A DNA stretch of 64,000 nt from Amorphochlora amoebiformis (GCA_054601695.1 BAAHQB010000073.1:62001-126000), one strand, 5' to 3'. Shown: positions 1-45,157, counted from the stretch's first letter. The notes: generated from the sequence alone by a model not told the origin. A program made the numbers and translations.

Positions 1-472
1 CCCCAGAGATACATGTGTCAGGGTGATTAGGATTAGGATTAGAGTAGTATTTGCGCTACATTAACATAAATCACCAGAATTGCGCCCAAAGCCACCGAGT
101 GAGACACGTGTCAAGATGCCGTCCGCTCCTCCGCAGTACGCGAATCTCTCGAGGGTCTCCAGACACTTGGGAGGTTAAGTCAGAGTGGATTTAGGTTTCT
201 TAAGTATACCAACGTTATGTGCAGAGTTTGTAGTGTGCAAACGTTTGACGTAAGAGAATAGAGAGAATAAGTTTACACACGTTTTTCACATGGTGTATAG
301 GTGTATATGTATATATATATATATATATATACCTTTACATATAGATATATATTTATATATATGTTTATATAAACATTATATACCACGCAGGTAATCGAAC
401 TCGAGACCTGCACCCCGCCCGATTTCTGCCCGATAGCTACCTGGATATATATATATATATATATTATATATA

Positions 473-517
<45 letters not shown>

Positions 518-624
518 GTATATATATATACATGCAAATATATATGTATATTTTATATACATACATATACAAATACATATGTATGTATATTGTAAACTAT
601 ATCTATTAATACACACAAATATTT

Positions 625-655
<31 letters not shown>

Positions 656-712
656 GAAAATAAACATGTAATTACATATGTATATATATATATATATAAA
701 CATATATATTTA

Positions 713-768
<56 letters not shown>

Positions 769-1057
769 CAAAAGAAGATGGGAAGGAAGGGAGAGAGAGA
801 GACAGCATAAGATTAGGATATACACATATAAAAACATACAAATACAAACATATATATGAATATCAACATAGATATATAATACATATCACTAATATAATAT
901 AATACATATCACTAATATAATATCTATATATGTAGAAGGCTATAAGGATCTGATGTTTCTCATTAAACCTTAGTGTAGTAATTAACCAGTATTGATGTTA
1001 AGTAGCTAATAATTTTTACATTTTTTCGCCTGTCTCACTTCATAAAGCAGAGTTGAT

Positions 1058-1089
<32 letters not shown>

Positions 1090-1243
1090 GTATTTATATA
1101 TATAAGGCCAACCTCTAGGGTGCACAGGACGCCGTCTTGGCCTCCGGTTACAGCTAACGTACCCTATTTGTTATACTCATACATATATACATATATGTAT
1201 GTATATATATTTAATATATATTTGTGTACGTGTGCATATATAT

Positions 1244-1289
<46 letters not shown>

Positions 1290-2017
1290 TATATATATAC
1301 ATAATGTAGATATACATATTACATATATATATATATACGCATATATATATATATATAATTATATATATATACATATATTTACACTCTCACACTCACACAA
1401 CCACACACAACCAATTCTCCAGTAGCAAGCCAACTCAAATTTAAATTAGGATATTAGGCTTTAAAAAAACAGGAATTAGGGTTAAAAAAACAGATTCGCT
1501 GAATTCTTGAATGCGAATTAGGTGATTTCGGCAGGATCGATCCAGTTTTAGGGATGCCGAAAAGATCGAACGAGATCCCGAATAATTAACAAAAATGGGT
1601 CTTAAGGGCTAGACTTACGGGTCCGCCCGGTGCAAAGGCTATACAGGTGACCGGGAGGGTATGAAGGCTTGCGAAGGTCGTGTGGGGGGTTGGCGCGTCG
1701 CTTGGGTTGAGCAGGACGAGATCCGCGAGCATCCAGCTGTTCCAATGCGTTATGTGTTTGTATGTTGTACGTATGTATGCACATTCGTGTATGTGTGTGC
1801 GTGTGTGTTGTGTGATATATGTATATATATATATATATATGTGTGTGTGTATATGTGTGTATATAAGTTATTAAATGTATATTATGCAAAAATAATGGTA
1901 TACATAGTGCATGTGCATTATCAAATTTCTACACATAAAAATGTATGTATATATACATATATGTAGTAATAATATATATGTACATATATAGTAATAATAC
2001 ATATATATATTTACATT

Positions 2018-2100
<83 letters not shown>

Positions 2101-2349
2101 TATATGTATGTATATGTGTATACATATGTGTGTGTGCGTGTGTGTAAATGCATATCATAATACATATATGTGTGCATATATATATATATATATATGTGTA
2201 TGTACTCATATATACACATACATATACATATATATATATATATACATATATACACATATATATAATATGTATATATATATATATATGTGTGTGTGTGTAT
2301 GTTTATATATCTATTGTATATACATATATATATATATATATACATGTAC

Positions 2350-2388
<39 letters not shown>

Positions 2389-2393
2389 AGAGC

Positions 2394-2476
<83 letters not shown>

Positions 2477-2503
2477 TCATGTATATATATATATATATAG
2501 AAC

Positions 2504-2546
<43 letters not shown>

Positions 2547-3375
2547 TATATATATATATTTGTATTTATATATATATATATATATATATATAATATGTAT
2601 ATTCGTTTAATAAATAATGTATGTATATACACAATATGGGATACACTGCATACTATATCACATATATGGGTGAATATGAACACAAAAAGTTGTATTTATA
2701 TATGTATTTTGCATTATTCCCTCACCTGTGCACAACCGCATCTCCCCCACCCGTCAACAGAAAGTTACCACACGGACTAAATGCCATCTGCAGGTAATCC
2801 CCAAAGGTAACCAACAACCCCACAATCACAACATATCACAAAATAATCCCATCCCAAGTGGGTAATACAAGCTACACCCACCGTTGCAACTTCCTTGTAA
2901 TGCGCGGGAAACACCTGTAGAAGCCACCCATTGGTGACATCCCAGAGATGCACCATCCCCTTCGAGTCTCCTGCCGCTACGTATCCCCTGAAGTGCACCA
3001 TGACACTAAGCGAACACGTGTTTCTATTTCAGGAGGGAAAATGTAAACAATTATACCCAGATGGAGACGCAGCGATTGAGGAGAAGGCAAACTTCATGGG
3101 GACCTGGGTTGAGATATGCGTTTATACTTTAACTGGCACGGTCCGGAGAAGAAAACCTTTCCAATGCTCCGTCCTGACCTCCAAGACCACACAAAAACAT
3201 CGTCCTTTCGTCCTGCGCGGGCCTCCGAGACGGCCACCACATGACCCTCGTCAACGCTCGCAACATATTTTATCGGTCCATCCCAATTTCTCATTTTTTT
3301 CCCTGATGAGAGGTCCCATACTTCTAGGCTATTGCTGCTAGTCGCTAGCGCGACCTGACTCCCGGCGGCAGCCAT
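1..3375 (-). CDS. IPI3: IPI3/WDR18-like WD40 protein, C-terminus beyond the left edge
   Basis: Eight exons on the minus strand join in frame: 3375-3104, 3005-2882, 2787-2726, 1736-1620, 1505-1492, 1153-1113, 440-384 and 165-75. The next exon lies off the window. All introns start GT and end AG, and every phase matches. The start [20 protein letters not shown] opens a beta-propeller. WD blades are visible: [14 protein letters not shown], then AHYKEVAT followed by [20 protein letters not shown], then a [15 protein letters not shown] block, [13 protein letters not shown], and [16 protein letters not shown]. The order and spacing match WDR18/IPI3 (the CGG-x-[DE]-G block is typical). WDR18/IPI3 is a subunit of the Rix1 complex, which acts in 60S pre-ribosome maturation and ITS2 processing in the nucleus. 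The exon at 1505-1492 is only 14 nt and is inferred from phase and alignment. The gene is divergent from UBA3, with 62 bp between start codons. Assignment to the family is strong; exons 5 and 6 are less certain. Confidence 0.82.
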
Positions 3376-3437
3376 CGCAGAAGCAGATCGGAACCCAACA
3401 GGAGCCGGGGATCGTGAGTTGTTATCGAGATATCAAT
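3376..3437. promoter_or_regulatory. 62-bp divergent intergenic spacer (presumed bidirectional promoter)
   Basis: The spacer between the ATG of the IPI3-like gene (minus) and the first in-frame ATG of UBA3 (plus) is only 62 bp. It is free of the TA and TTAGGG repeats that fill the rest of the window. Both promoters must overlap here or lie inside the first exons. No TATA box is evident. The role is inferred from position alone. Confidence 0.5.
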
Positions 3438-5162
3438 ATGGGAATACCTTCTCCGTTCTGGGTCCCGTGGATTCCGCAGCCGAATTTCTTAGCCGGCACC
3501 CAGCTAAAAGAATCTGGGAAAATGGGGCAAGTCCTGGGCGCCCTCGGGGTCCGCAACGCTGACGATATAGGGATGGGGAAAATCAAGTTATGCGCCAAAC
3601 TGCTTCAAACCGAAGGGTTAAAGCTACTGGAAGAATCTAAGGCGGAACAAGGAAAATCGCTCATGGAGTTTGGAGAGAATCTGTCTAAGCTCGTCGAGGA
3701 GGGTGATGGCAAGGTTGTCACTCTTTGGTGTGTTATTGAAATGGAATAACCATAACTATGTTCTCAGTTGTCGGGAGCCGAGCTGAAAGCCCTTTATGAA
3801 GAGCAGTCGCATAAAAATGCGATCGAGGCTGTCGCCAAGACCGCTGGAAAATATTCGAAGCAATTTCATTCGATCCTTCCACTTTTATCCAGGGCAGGGC
3901 ACGAAGACTTCACGGTACCCCTCAACTCAGTGTGTATAATAGACATCTCTGAGATTTTCTTGTTTCAGTTCATGGATTTCGAGCCGTCGTTGGCAAATAC
4001 AGCGGTATATATCTCTTGGTGCAGTGGCAGTACGGTAGGTGTTGGTGACGTGCTGGACTGTTTGGTATCAGGAACTTGTAGGCAAGAAAGTTCTCTGCGT
4101 TGGAGCTGGAGGCTTAGGTTGCGAGATTCTCAAGAACCTTGCCCTGAGTGGGGTCAAGGTATGGGCAGTTTCAGTGTCTCAAGCACATGCTTAGCCAATA
4201 TTTTCTTAGGATATCACAGTGATTGACCTTGATACTATTGACGTATCCAACCTGAATCGTCAATTTCTCTTCAGGAGGTTAGTGATAGTTGACTATATCT
4301 TGCTTGTGCATATGATGTGAATATATGTGCACACATGCTACTTGAGCAAATATTCGGTGAGGAAATGGCATGAAAGAAATACACTTAAGGATACACGTAG
4401 ATGTTATGTACGTTCACGTGTGTCCAAACTCATGACATTATCCACGCATTTACGTAATTTACGCTTGTTAAACACGTAGGAAGGACGTCGGCAAACCCAA
4501 GGCTCAGGTGGCGGCAGAGTTCATCGAGCAGAGGTGTAAAGGCGTTAGGGTCAAGTGGTACAAACAGAAGATCCAGGAGTTCGGCGATGAGTTTTACAAG
4601 TGAACCTCTAACAAGACAAATACAGATATTTCTGTGACTCTTTATTATATTACACAGGCAGTTTTCCATCGTTATCGCGGGCCTGGATAACGTGAACGCA
4701 CGCCTTTTTCTCAACACAAAGTACGCAATATCAGAAACGATAAACGCATTAACATTGCGTTACATGCCAGCAGTCATCTTACTCGTTCACAACTCCTAGG
4801 CTCTACTCGCTTGTAAAGACTGACGAAGACGGTGACCCACAGCTTGATACTATAATCCCTCTTGTCGATGGTGGAACTGAAGGTTTCAAGGTACATCTCT
4901 TATCCGATAAGTGTATATAAACTAATATATATATATATATATGTATATGTATGTATATATAGATATAGGAATATAGATTAAATATATGTATACAATTCAC
5001 TAATATAATTATTGTTATTATTGTTATTTGTAACTATAATTTGTTATTTTTTACTATGATGACAACACTATCATTATGTCATTACATACTTAAACGAATA
5101 AATACATATCTGTACATTATAGAATTTTACAAATATTTATGTGTGCATATTTATTTATATAC

Positions 5163-5203
<41 letters not shown>

Positions 5204-5465
5204 TATATATATTTATATATATATATATATATATACATATGTATATATCTTCTTATTTATATATTTACATATAAAGGTATATCTCCCGCAGTATCTACTA
5301 TATATCCCAGGGTCAAGCTATAATATGTATGTATATTAAATATATATGTATATATATTTATATTCACATATATATATATATATATATATGTGTGTGTATT
5401 TTTACGACATATCTATTTTTGTTTATATGAATATATTAAATGTAAATATTGATGTATATTCATAC

Positions 5466-5522
<57 letters not shown>

Positions 5523-5782
5523 TCGAATTAGGTACCTTCATGTCTAATTTTATACATGTTAAATATATACAAATTTATACAAATATATACATACATACAC
5601 ATATATATATATGTATTTCAATTTACATGCACATACATATATTACACGTCCCTCAATATCCACAAACCCAGGGCCAGGCTAGATTCTTCCTCTACCCATT
5701 CACATCATGTTTCGAGTGCAGTGCTGGAGATCTACAGGTCCCAACATGTACCCGACGAACTAGTGACTTACATGTATATACT

Positions 5783-5821
<39 letters not shown>

Positions 5822-6216
5822 AGATATCCTCGGCTATCAATAAATTAATAAACAGTAACGGTACTACCGGGCCGTAGACCATGTGCATACACAATACTAG
5901 TCTCACCTTACCGCACAAAGCTCTCAGAAGAATGCGAGACTTGATCCATGTCTAGCAACACACTCAATCTCACACTCTGATTCAGGGGGGACCTAAGTTT
6001 GATCTGTGTACGATTCGGACGATGCCGCGTATACCTGAGCACTGCGTCGCGTATGCGCTGCTCATCCAGTGGCCTTTGCTTGAGGTGCTGAGAGTTTCTC
6101 TTTTGAAATTCTTGAGTTTTATTGTTCTGGGGTTAAGTTGGGCCGTTTTGTAGGAATTCAAGGACCACAAGACTTATAAGCTACGAAAGGATACGGAGAA
6201 AGGTGTGTATTATACA

Positions 6217-6251
<35 letters not shown>

Positions 6252-6270
6252 GCATATAAACATATATATA

Positions 6271-6317
<47 letters not shown>

Positions 6318-6328
6318 CATATATACAG

Positions 6329-6371
<43 letters not shown>

Positions 6372-6775
6372 TCTATACTTCATTTTTGGTGTGATACTCT
6401 CTCTCTCTCACCCACGTTTTATCACGCTAATTCCATATGATACAAAAATATATGTTATTACAAATATTAGGGTTTTACAGAACTAATCCATGTACAAAAG
6501 AGATTTTTTAAAGTTGAATTGTACATGTTTTAAGTACTCATAATTTTCAGCATCGGGAGAAAAAAAAGCCGTCAACCTGGATAAGGTGAAATTGCCAAAA
6601 CCAAGATGGATATATGTGTAGTGTATGTTACGTACGTATAAAGAAATGAATATATACATATGTACATCTTGAATATATATGTATATACACATATATGTGT
6701 GTAAATATATGCATAACTATACGAAAACACACATGTACAAATATACACCCTAATATTTACATAGTATATATATAT

Positions 6776-6806
<31 letters not shown>

Positions 6807-7012
6807 TATGTTGTAATATATATGTATATATATGTATATAAATACTACAATATATATATATATATATATAAACTCCACACCTACGTGATGGTCTCTAATG
6901 TAGGATAACACGGAGCATATGACCTGGTTGTACGAAAGGTCAAAGGAACGCGCAGCCAAGGTACGTAGCGTGCAATGTAGATTTCATTTATGATATTATG
7001 TGATATGTATAC

Positions 7013-7059
<47 letters not shown>

Positions 7060-7217
7060 TGTGCAAACCCTAACCCTGACCCTAAACCCCTAGACCCTAG
7101 CCCTTACCCTAACCCTAACCGTAACCCTAACCCTAACCCTAACCCTAATCCGACACCCAAACCGACACTCGACACAACCCGACAGTGTATATTCATATTT
7201 GTAGTTACAATGTTTGC

Positions 7218-7260
<43 letters not shown>

Positions 7261-7796
7261 CAGTACAAAATCGAAGGAGTGACGTACAATTTGACAATGC
7301 AGTATGTCAAGAATATCATACCGGTATGTATCCATAAACATAATATGTCGAGAATATCATACCGGTATGTATCCATAAACATAATATGTCAAGAATATCA
7401 TACCGGTATGTATCCATAAGCATAATATGTCAAGAATATCATACCGGTATGTATCCATAAACATAATATGTCAAGAATATCATACCGGTATGTATCCATA
7501 AACATAATATGTCAAGAATATCATACCGGTATGTATCCATAAGCATAATATGTCAAGAATATCATACCGGTATGTATCCATAAGCATAATATGTCAAGAA
7601 TATCATACCGGTATGTATCCATAAGCATAGCATGTCAAGAATATCATACCGGTATGTATCCATAAACATAATATGTCAAGAATATCATACCGGTATGTAT
7701 CCATAAACATAATATGTCAAGAATTTCATTCGCGTATGTATCCATGAACGCCAAACAATCCCAGGCTTCCAAGCACAAATGTTACATATGAATATG

Positions 7797-7879
<83 letters not shown>

Positions 7880-8054
7880 ATGTTCACTCAAGTCTTCCAC
7901 GCACAAATACTACATATGAATATGTATATATATATATATATATATATATGAATATGTATAATATATATATATATATATTCACTCAAGTCTCCCAAGCACA
8001 AATATTACATCTGAATATGTATATACATATATGAATATGCATATATATATATAA

Positions 8055-8089
<35 letters not shown>

Positions 8090-8175
8090 CTCAAGTCTCC
8101 TAAGCACGAATGTTACATATGAATATATATATATATATATATTCACTCAAGTCTCCGAAGCACAAATATTACATC

Positions 8176-8214
<39 letters not shown>

Positions 8215-8290
8215 CCTCGAAACTTACTTGTTTTCTGGACCCTTTGGATTATGTCAACCTCTAAGTAACACTTAGTTTGCTTCGGGGGCC

Positions 8291-8341
<51 letters not shown>

Positions 8342-8774
8342 TATATATCTATATATATATATATATGTAGGTATGTGTGTGTATATATTTGTATATACTT
8401 TTTGCGTATATTTTCTGTAAATTATATCTACATTCATACATGTGTGTATATATATATATATATTCATGTATTATATTTATATATATATATATATATACAT
8501 ATACATACATGGAATTATATATTCCCGTCAACAGGCGATAGCAAGCACCAACGCTCTGATATCTGCTGCCTGTTCTAACGAGGTAGAATATCCTTAATCT
8601 GATATGTGACATATATATATATATATATTGATATCTGATATATTATATTACATATATATATATATATATGTATGTATTCGCATATCTATCTTTCTAGCTA
8701 ACGAGGTAGAATACTAAATGTCATGGGTTGTGTGATATATATATATATATATATATTGATATCTGATGTATCAT

Positions 8775-8817
<43 letters not shown>

Positions 8818-8914
8818 GCATAGCTATCTTTCTAGCTAACGAGATAGAATACTCACTGTCATGGGTTAATCTGATATGTGTGATATATATATTTTGATAT
8901 CTGATATATTATAT

Positions 8915-8951
<37 letters not shown>

Positions 8952-9446
8952 TCGCATATTTATCTTTCTAGCTAACGAGGTAGAATACTCACTGGGTTAA
9001 TCACCAAGTTGATATATATGTAGTATATATTTTGATATCTGATATTATATATATATATATATTACTATTATTATATTCGCATATCTATCTTTCTACATGT
9101 CTCATACATACCCTACGCAATTTGGGCTAGAATTAGACTAAAAAAGCCAAATCCAACCCCCTGGCCTTTTCACCTAATATTTTAATCTTACACTAAACCC
9201 TATATCTTCAGGCCATCAAATATCTCACGAAGGTCGCACCGACCCTAGAGAACTATTTTTTCTACAGCGGACAGGTAATGGGTTTAGGTATAATTGGAGG
9301 TGGAAGGAGGTTAACACGTGTAAACCTCGTGTCTACTCGTAGAACGGATGCTACACGCGAACTTTCGAGTACAAGAAGAATCCAGAGTGCTTTACTTGTG
9401 GAGTTTCGGTAATATATATATATATATATTGATATTAAGTGCATGT

Positions 9447-9495
<49 letters not shown>

Positions 9496-9729
9496 GTAAC
9501 ACATACACATATATAGCTATGCGTGTATACACATATGTATAGTATATATGCGAAGGTAATAAAACAATCCCATTACCACACACTGCTTTTGGCACCCTCA
9601 GAAAATACATCTTGAAGTCCACTCCACTGCTTTGCTCGGAGACATAAAGAAGCAACTCGATCAGAAGTACGATCTCTAGCACCTAACAATCTATAACATA
9701 TACCAACTCTCCATGTACTACATGTACAT

Positions 9730-9795
<66 letters not shown>

Positions 9796-10227
9796 CTATA
9801 TATATGTTCATATAACCTCCATAAGCCTAATGATTTAGCTAGGCTTTATGTATGTATATATATTTATTTGTAAATATATACATATATACCTCATACCTAA
9901 TTCTCCCCTACAATAGGCACAAACTAGAATGCTCAGCGTTCGTTACGCGCGATGGGAAGGCCATATATAACGCAGGAGCTTTCTTCGTGGCGACACATGG
10001 GAACCTTGAGAGAACCATCGAGGTGCTTCTGCCAAAGAAGACCAATATCCTGACCCTCTTCGCGAAGAAGCCTGGGTAACAAGAAAAAAATGCAAAATAC
10101 TCAAGAAATAGGTTTTTTTTGGATTGGTGGCGTTACTTTTACAAAATCGATTTTTTGTTCACCTTTCAGGAGCACGAAACTAAAAAAGATCTCTCTCACG
10201 ATTGTCAAAGCGGACACCAAGCGCTAA
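3438..10227 (+). CDS. UBA3: NEDD8-activating enzyme E1 catalytic subunit UBA3
   Basis: Twenty exons join in frame: 3438-3713, 3768-3914, 3969-4004, 4072-4158, 4210-4277, 4480-4599, 4658-4720, 4800-4890, 5672-5737, 5986-6084, 6154-6202, 6551-6585, 6904-6960, 7264-7323, 8535-8582, 9212-9274, 9343-9408, 9602-9666, 9917-10075 and 10170-10227, giving about 570 aa. The adenylation domain carries [20 protein letters not shown], then [17 protein letters not shown] and [10 protein letters not shown] (ATP/Mg residues Asp, Arg, Lys). [13 protein letters not shown], the CFEC and CFTC zinc-type cysteine pairs, and [15 protein letters not shown] with the presumed catalytic Cys follow. The C-terminus matches the ubiquitin-fold domain that recruits the NEDD8 E2. 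UBA3 with APPBP1 adenylates NEDD8 and forms its thioester before transfer to UBC12. The N-terminal ~140 residues before [13 protein letters not shown] are longer than usual. If the last intron (10076-10169) is retained, translation stops at 10079. Confidence 0.93.
7065..7175 (-). repeat. Interstitial telomere-like CCCTAA array
   Basis: A run of CCCTAA units with variants sits in UBA3 intron 13 between exons 6904-6960 and 7264-7323, next to a (TA)n tract. The G-rich strand is the minus strand. Confidence 0.9.
7303..7745 (+). repeat. 41-bp x 11 tandem array carrying the UBA3 exon-14 donor site
   Basis: The unit contains the last bases of exon 14 plus its 5' splice site: ATCATACCG followed by GTATGTATCCATAA. 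Junction CCG/GTATG recurs at 7321, 7362, 7403, 7444, 7485, 7526, 7567, 7608, 7649 and 7690, exactly every 41 bp. A decayed eleventh copy is near 7731. Only the first copy is attached to the full exon. Use of later donors would shift frame or meet the stop at 7417-7419. The array has no unique spacers, so it is not a CRISPR. Confidence 0.97.
7755..8182 (+). repeat. Five-copy ~40-bp interspersed repeat in UBA3 intron 14
   Basis: Five related units lie near 7758, 7883, 7979, 8087 and 8142, each separated by (TA)n. Their shared core is TTCACTCAAGTCTCC, then AAGCACAAAT and TTACATCTGAATATG. The first copy is diverged at its 5' end. I found no exon source for this unit. It lies immediately downstream of the 41-bp donor array and may be a second amplified intronic segment. 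Confidence 0.8.
8690..9098 (+). repeat. Repeated UBA3 exon-15 donor segments
   Basis: Exon 15 ends TGTTCTAACGAG followed by donor GTAGAATA. The block TTTCTAGCTAACGAG plus GTAGAATAC recurs near 8690-8720, 8816-8850 (donor decayed to ATAGAA) and 8950-8985. A partial copy is near 9074-9098. Copies are linked by TA tracts and a shared TTGATATCTGATATAT stretch, making units of roughly 120-130 bp. Confidence 0.85.
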
Positions 10228-10800
10228 AGTTACGCCTAGTAGGCCCTTCATCTAGGTGCGTCAAAGTCTGGAAAGTCGTCAGAGTAAAGAAATTATGCTT
10301 AGGGCGAACTTACTATGATCATGATTAGACCGCGGCATGCATCCAATCTAGTAGTGCATCGAAAGTTTCAAGTAGTAAACTAGACAAAACATTAATATTG
10401 CAATCTGTACACGCTAGACACGAGATATACATATCCTAGATATCCTAATTACTATTTCTAGTATTTTTGTGATGTAATCTAGGTATACGTATACTAGAGG
10501 TAATCTCTAGAATCTACTCTAGCTACTACTAAAACTAGTAAAAGCTAGAAAGTTGATCTAGTAGATACCAGAGTCAGACTAACAAAGCTAACGTATGATA
10601 TCAGAATATATCATATACAGACTACTAGTACTATGATCCAGATATTTTATGAATATATATATATATCTATCTATATATATATATATATATATGTATATAA
10701 ATATAAATATACAACATAAATACATCATGATCATAATCTAGATAATACTAGTGATATGCAATTCGCTTAATCACTAGTAACTTGTCTAGCAGTGCACAGA
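10228..10800. other. Convergent intergenic region between UBA3 and the minus-strand membrane-protein gene
   Basis: No exon is seen here. The sequence is AT-rich but, unlike the introns, mostly not simple repeat. It is unusually rich in CTAG and CTAGAT/ATCTAG words, for example around 10440-10640. The same texture occurs in the other two convergent gaps of the window. Confidence 0.6.
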
Positions 10801-23835
<13,035 letters not shown>

Positions 23836-24060
23836 TTGTCATAAGATATCTGATATACACACATATCTCATCATCAATATAATCGAACTTGGACGAATTT
23901 GGGGTAAGTTACGTATAATAAAGCGAGAATTAATTAGTCGGGGAATATGTCATATCCATAAATTTAATTCAATACATGAAAACTTAATTTATCGCCCACC
24001 GAATTTCGGTAGCTTCTACAGAATTTCGCGCCAGTGGCACCCAGGCCACACCAACTCGCC
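23836..24060. promoter_or_regulatory. 225-bp divergent spacer between the membrane-protein gene and ALB3
   Basis: Region between the two start codons, free of TA, CT and TTAGGG repeats. Presumed to hold both promoters and 5' UTRs. No specific element is recognised. Confidence 0.5.
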
Positions 24061-42946
<18,886 letters not shown>

Positions 42947-43623
42947 AGGATCCTACGGTCAGTAATAATACTAGTAGTAGCTAGGCCATGTACCTGTGGC
43001 ATTAGTGACGTTATATGTGTAAATCATTGCTCAGTCTGTGGTAGTCTGGTAGCTGCTGTGAAAACACTATATCTATGTAAATATCTAGCTTACAGATATA
43101 ATTGCATGTCATATTGGATATTGCCTTGATTGATAGCCTGGATCTAGACAAGGGTTGAATTAAAAAATCGTGGAATCTAAGAAATCACTGAAGTTGAGAT
43201 GGTTAGAGTACGCAACAAACCGTTAGTAGCTAGTTCGTGTCGGCATATAACTATCGTCTAGATCGATATTTTTACTAAGTTCTAGAAGTTCTAGAAGGCA
43301 CTCTCTAGACTCTCTAGACTCTAAATTCAATGAATACTATTTCGCCAATGATTCATAGCGGCTAGTCACGGTAGGATCAGATTATTCAGCATGTCTTAGT
43401 CCTAGGACTATTGACTCCTCTAGTCCTCCACTAGCTAGACTAGTCATGGTAGGGTTGATTAATCATTGATAATTTTATGTACAAAAACACGTAAAAAAAA
43501 AAGTTCTCGTCAAATCTCTCAAAATACACAACAGAAGCACATATACGTACTAGCAAACTCAATCTAGTCAATACACTAGAATACAGCCTGAATCTCCGAA
43601 CCTGGGACCGACACCAGCGACAA
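42947..43623. other. Convergent intergenic region between ALB3 and the nucleotidyltransferase gene
   Basis: No exon seen. The sequence is non-repetitive, CTAG-rich and AT-rich. It holds one plus-oriented copy of the dispersed element at about 43372-43421, outside any TTAGGG array. Confidence 0.6.
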
Positions 43624-44364
43624 TCACTCATGACAATCATCAGTGTTGGCTGCGCGGTCAAGGTCTACGATCCAGGATAGAAGAGATTTAACGAGAGAAA
43701 TTGTCGGGGCTACTTCGAGAGGAGATGGAGAGGTTGCCAAGAGAAGCGCCTGTGGGTGTACGTGTATTTAGTGTATGTGTGTGTAGTTTATGTGTGTGGA
43801 TTGTGCCATTTCAATAGTGTGGTCCTGAGTTGTAAACACTCAGAAAAGAGTGTGTAGGGTGATGGGTTTTTGTTTTTATGAGCACGTATACATATATATA
43901 TATATATAATTAATTATATGCGTATATATTAAAATGAACATATATGAGAGGGAGAGAACCTGCGTCAGTTCGCGTCTCCGACGGTCTTCTGCGCCCCTGC
44001 CCGCACCCCAAGCGCAGGCCAACAGGTCTCTGGTGTAGGTCTGTGGAAATCGCACCTATTGCATGTGAATGCATGGTATAAACAGATGATTTTGATTGGT
44101 TTACGAGATATATATGTGTGTGTATGTACGTGTATTGTATGCGAAAAGAATGTGTGTTGGAAGGGGGTTTATGGAGGTTTGTTGGTGGTGATGTACTGAT
44201 GTATACATATATGTATATTTATATATATATATGTATATATATGTATATGTATATATATATATATTTATACATAGACACAAATGTGTACGTAAATACATAT
44301 GTATGTGTATAGGTATACATAAATATGAATTGAAGTATACTCTATATATATATTTATATGTAGA

Positions 44365-44400
<36 letters not shown>

Positions 44401-44446
44401 ATATATATATATATATATAATATATATAGGGGTGTGTATACCTACA

Positions 44447-44501
<55 letters not shown>

Positions 44502-44627
44502 CCATCGCAGAGCGGAGGCAGCGCTTTAGGGCCCATCTGAGCTATATATATACTATATAACATAATATATCCATATATATATATTCATATGTATACTCAT
44601 ATATACATATATGTACATATATACATA

Positions 44628-44663
<36 letters not shown>

Positions 44664-44712
44664 TGTGTATGCAATATATATATATATATATATATACTAT
44701 ACTATACTATAC

Positions 44713-44758
<46 letters not shown>

Positions 44759-44865
44759 CATACTACCGCTCGGTTAGAATCGATCGGTGAGTTGGGGTCG
44801 GGATACATGGCATATCTTAAAGCCCTTTCTACCTAGAGTATATGTAATGTATATATACATACATG

Positions 44866-44923
<58 letters not shown>

Positions 44924-45119
44924 TATATATATATCATATAATGCGTACATTTATAATGGAATGTCTTTTTGTATATGTATGTTGGGTGTGTGTATATGTA
45001 TAATATATATGTATATGAAATATATATACGTATATGTATATACATGTTATATGTATATGTATATTTTATATATAATATATATGTAATATATATATATATA
45101 TGTATATATGTATATATAT

Positions 45120-45157
<38 letters not shown>

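Noticed and set aside
384-440. tRNA-derived SINE with B-box-like GAGTTCGATTACC on the minus strand
   Set aside because: The segment is bounded by AG and GT, is open in frame and restores WDR18 similarity and phase, so it is an exon of the IPI3-like gene.
273-2690. Many open frames rich in Tyr/Ile/Val/Cys (YIYIYI) here and in all (TA)n tracts
   Set aside because: They are translations of TA/TATG microsatellite on both strands, lie in introns of recognised genes, and have no conserved residues.
7303-7745. CRISPR array
   Set aside because: Direct repeats are continuous without unique spacers, and the host is a eukaryote; the unit is an exon-intron border.
10070-10079. UBA3 stop at 10077-10079
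   Set aside because: Not excluded, but splicing from 10076 to 10170 keeps frame and adds [18 protein letters not shown], which resembles the last strand of the ubiquitin-fold domain, so the longer end was preferred.
43440-43661. 73-residue minus-strand frame
   Set aside because: It crosses the end of the nucleotidyltransferase gene in another frame and has no recognisable feature.
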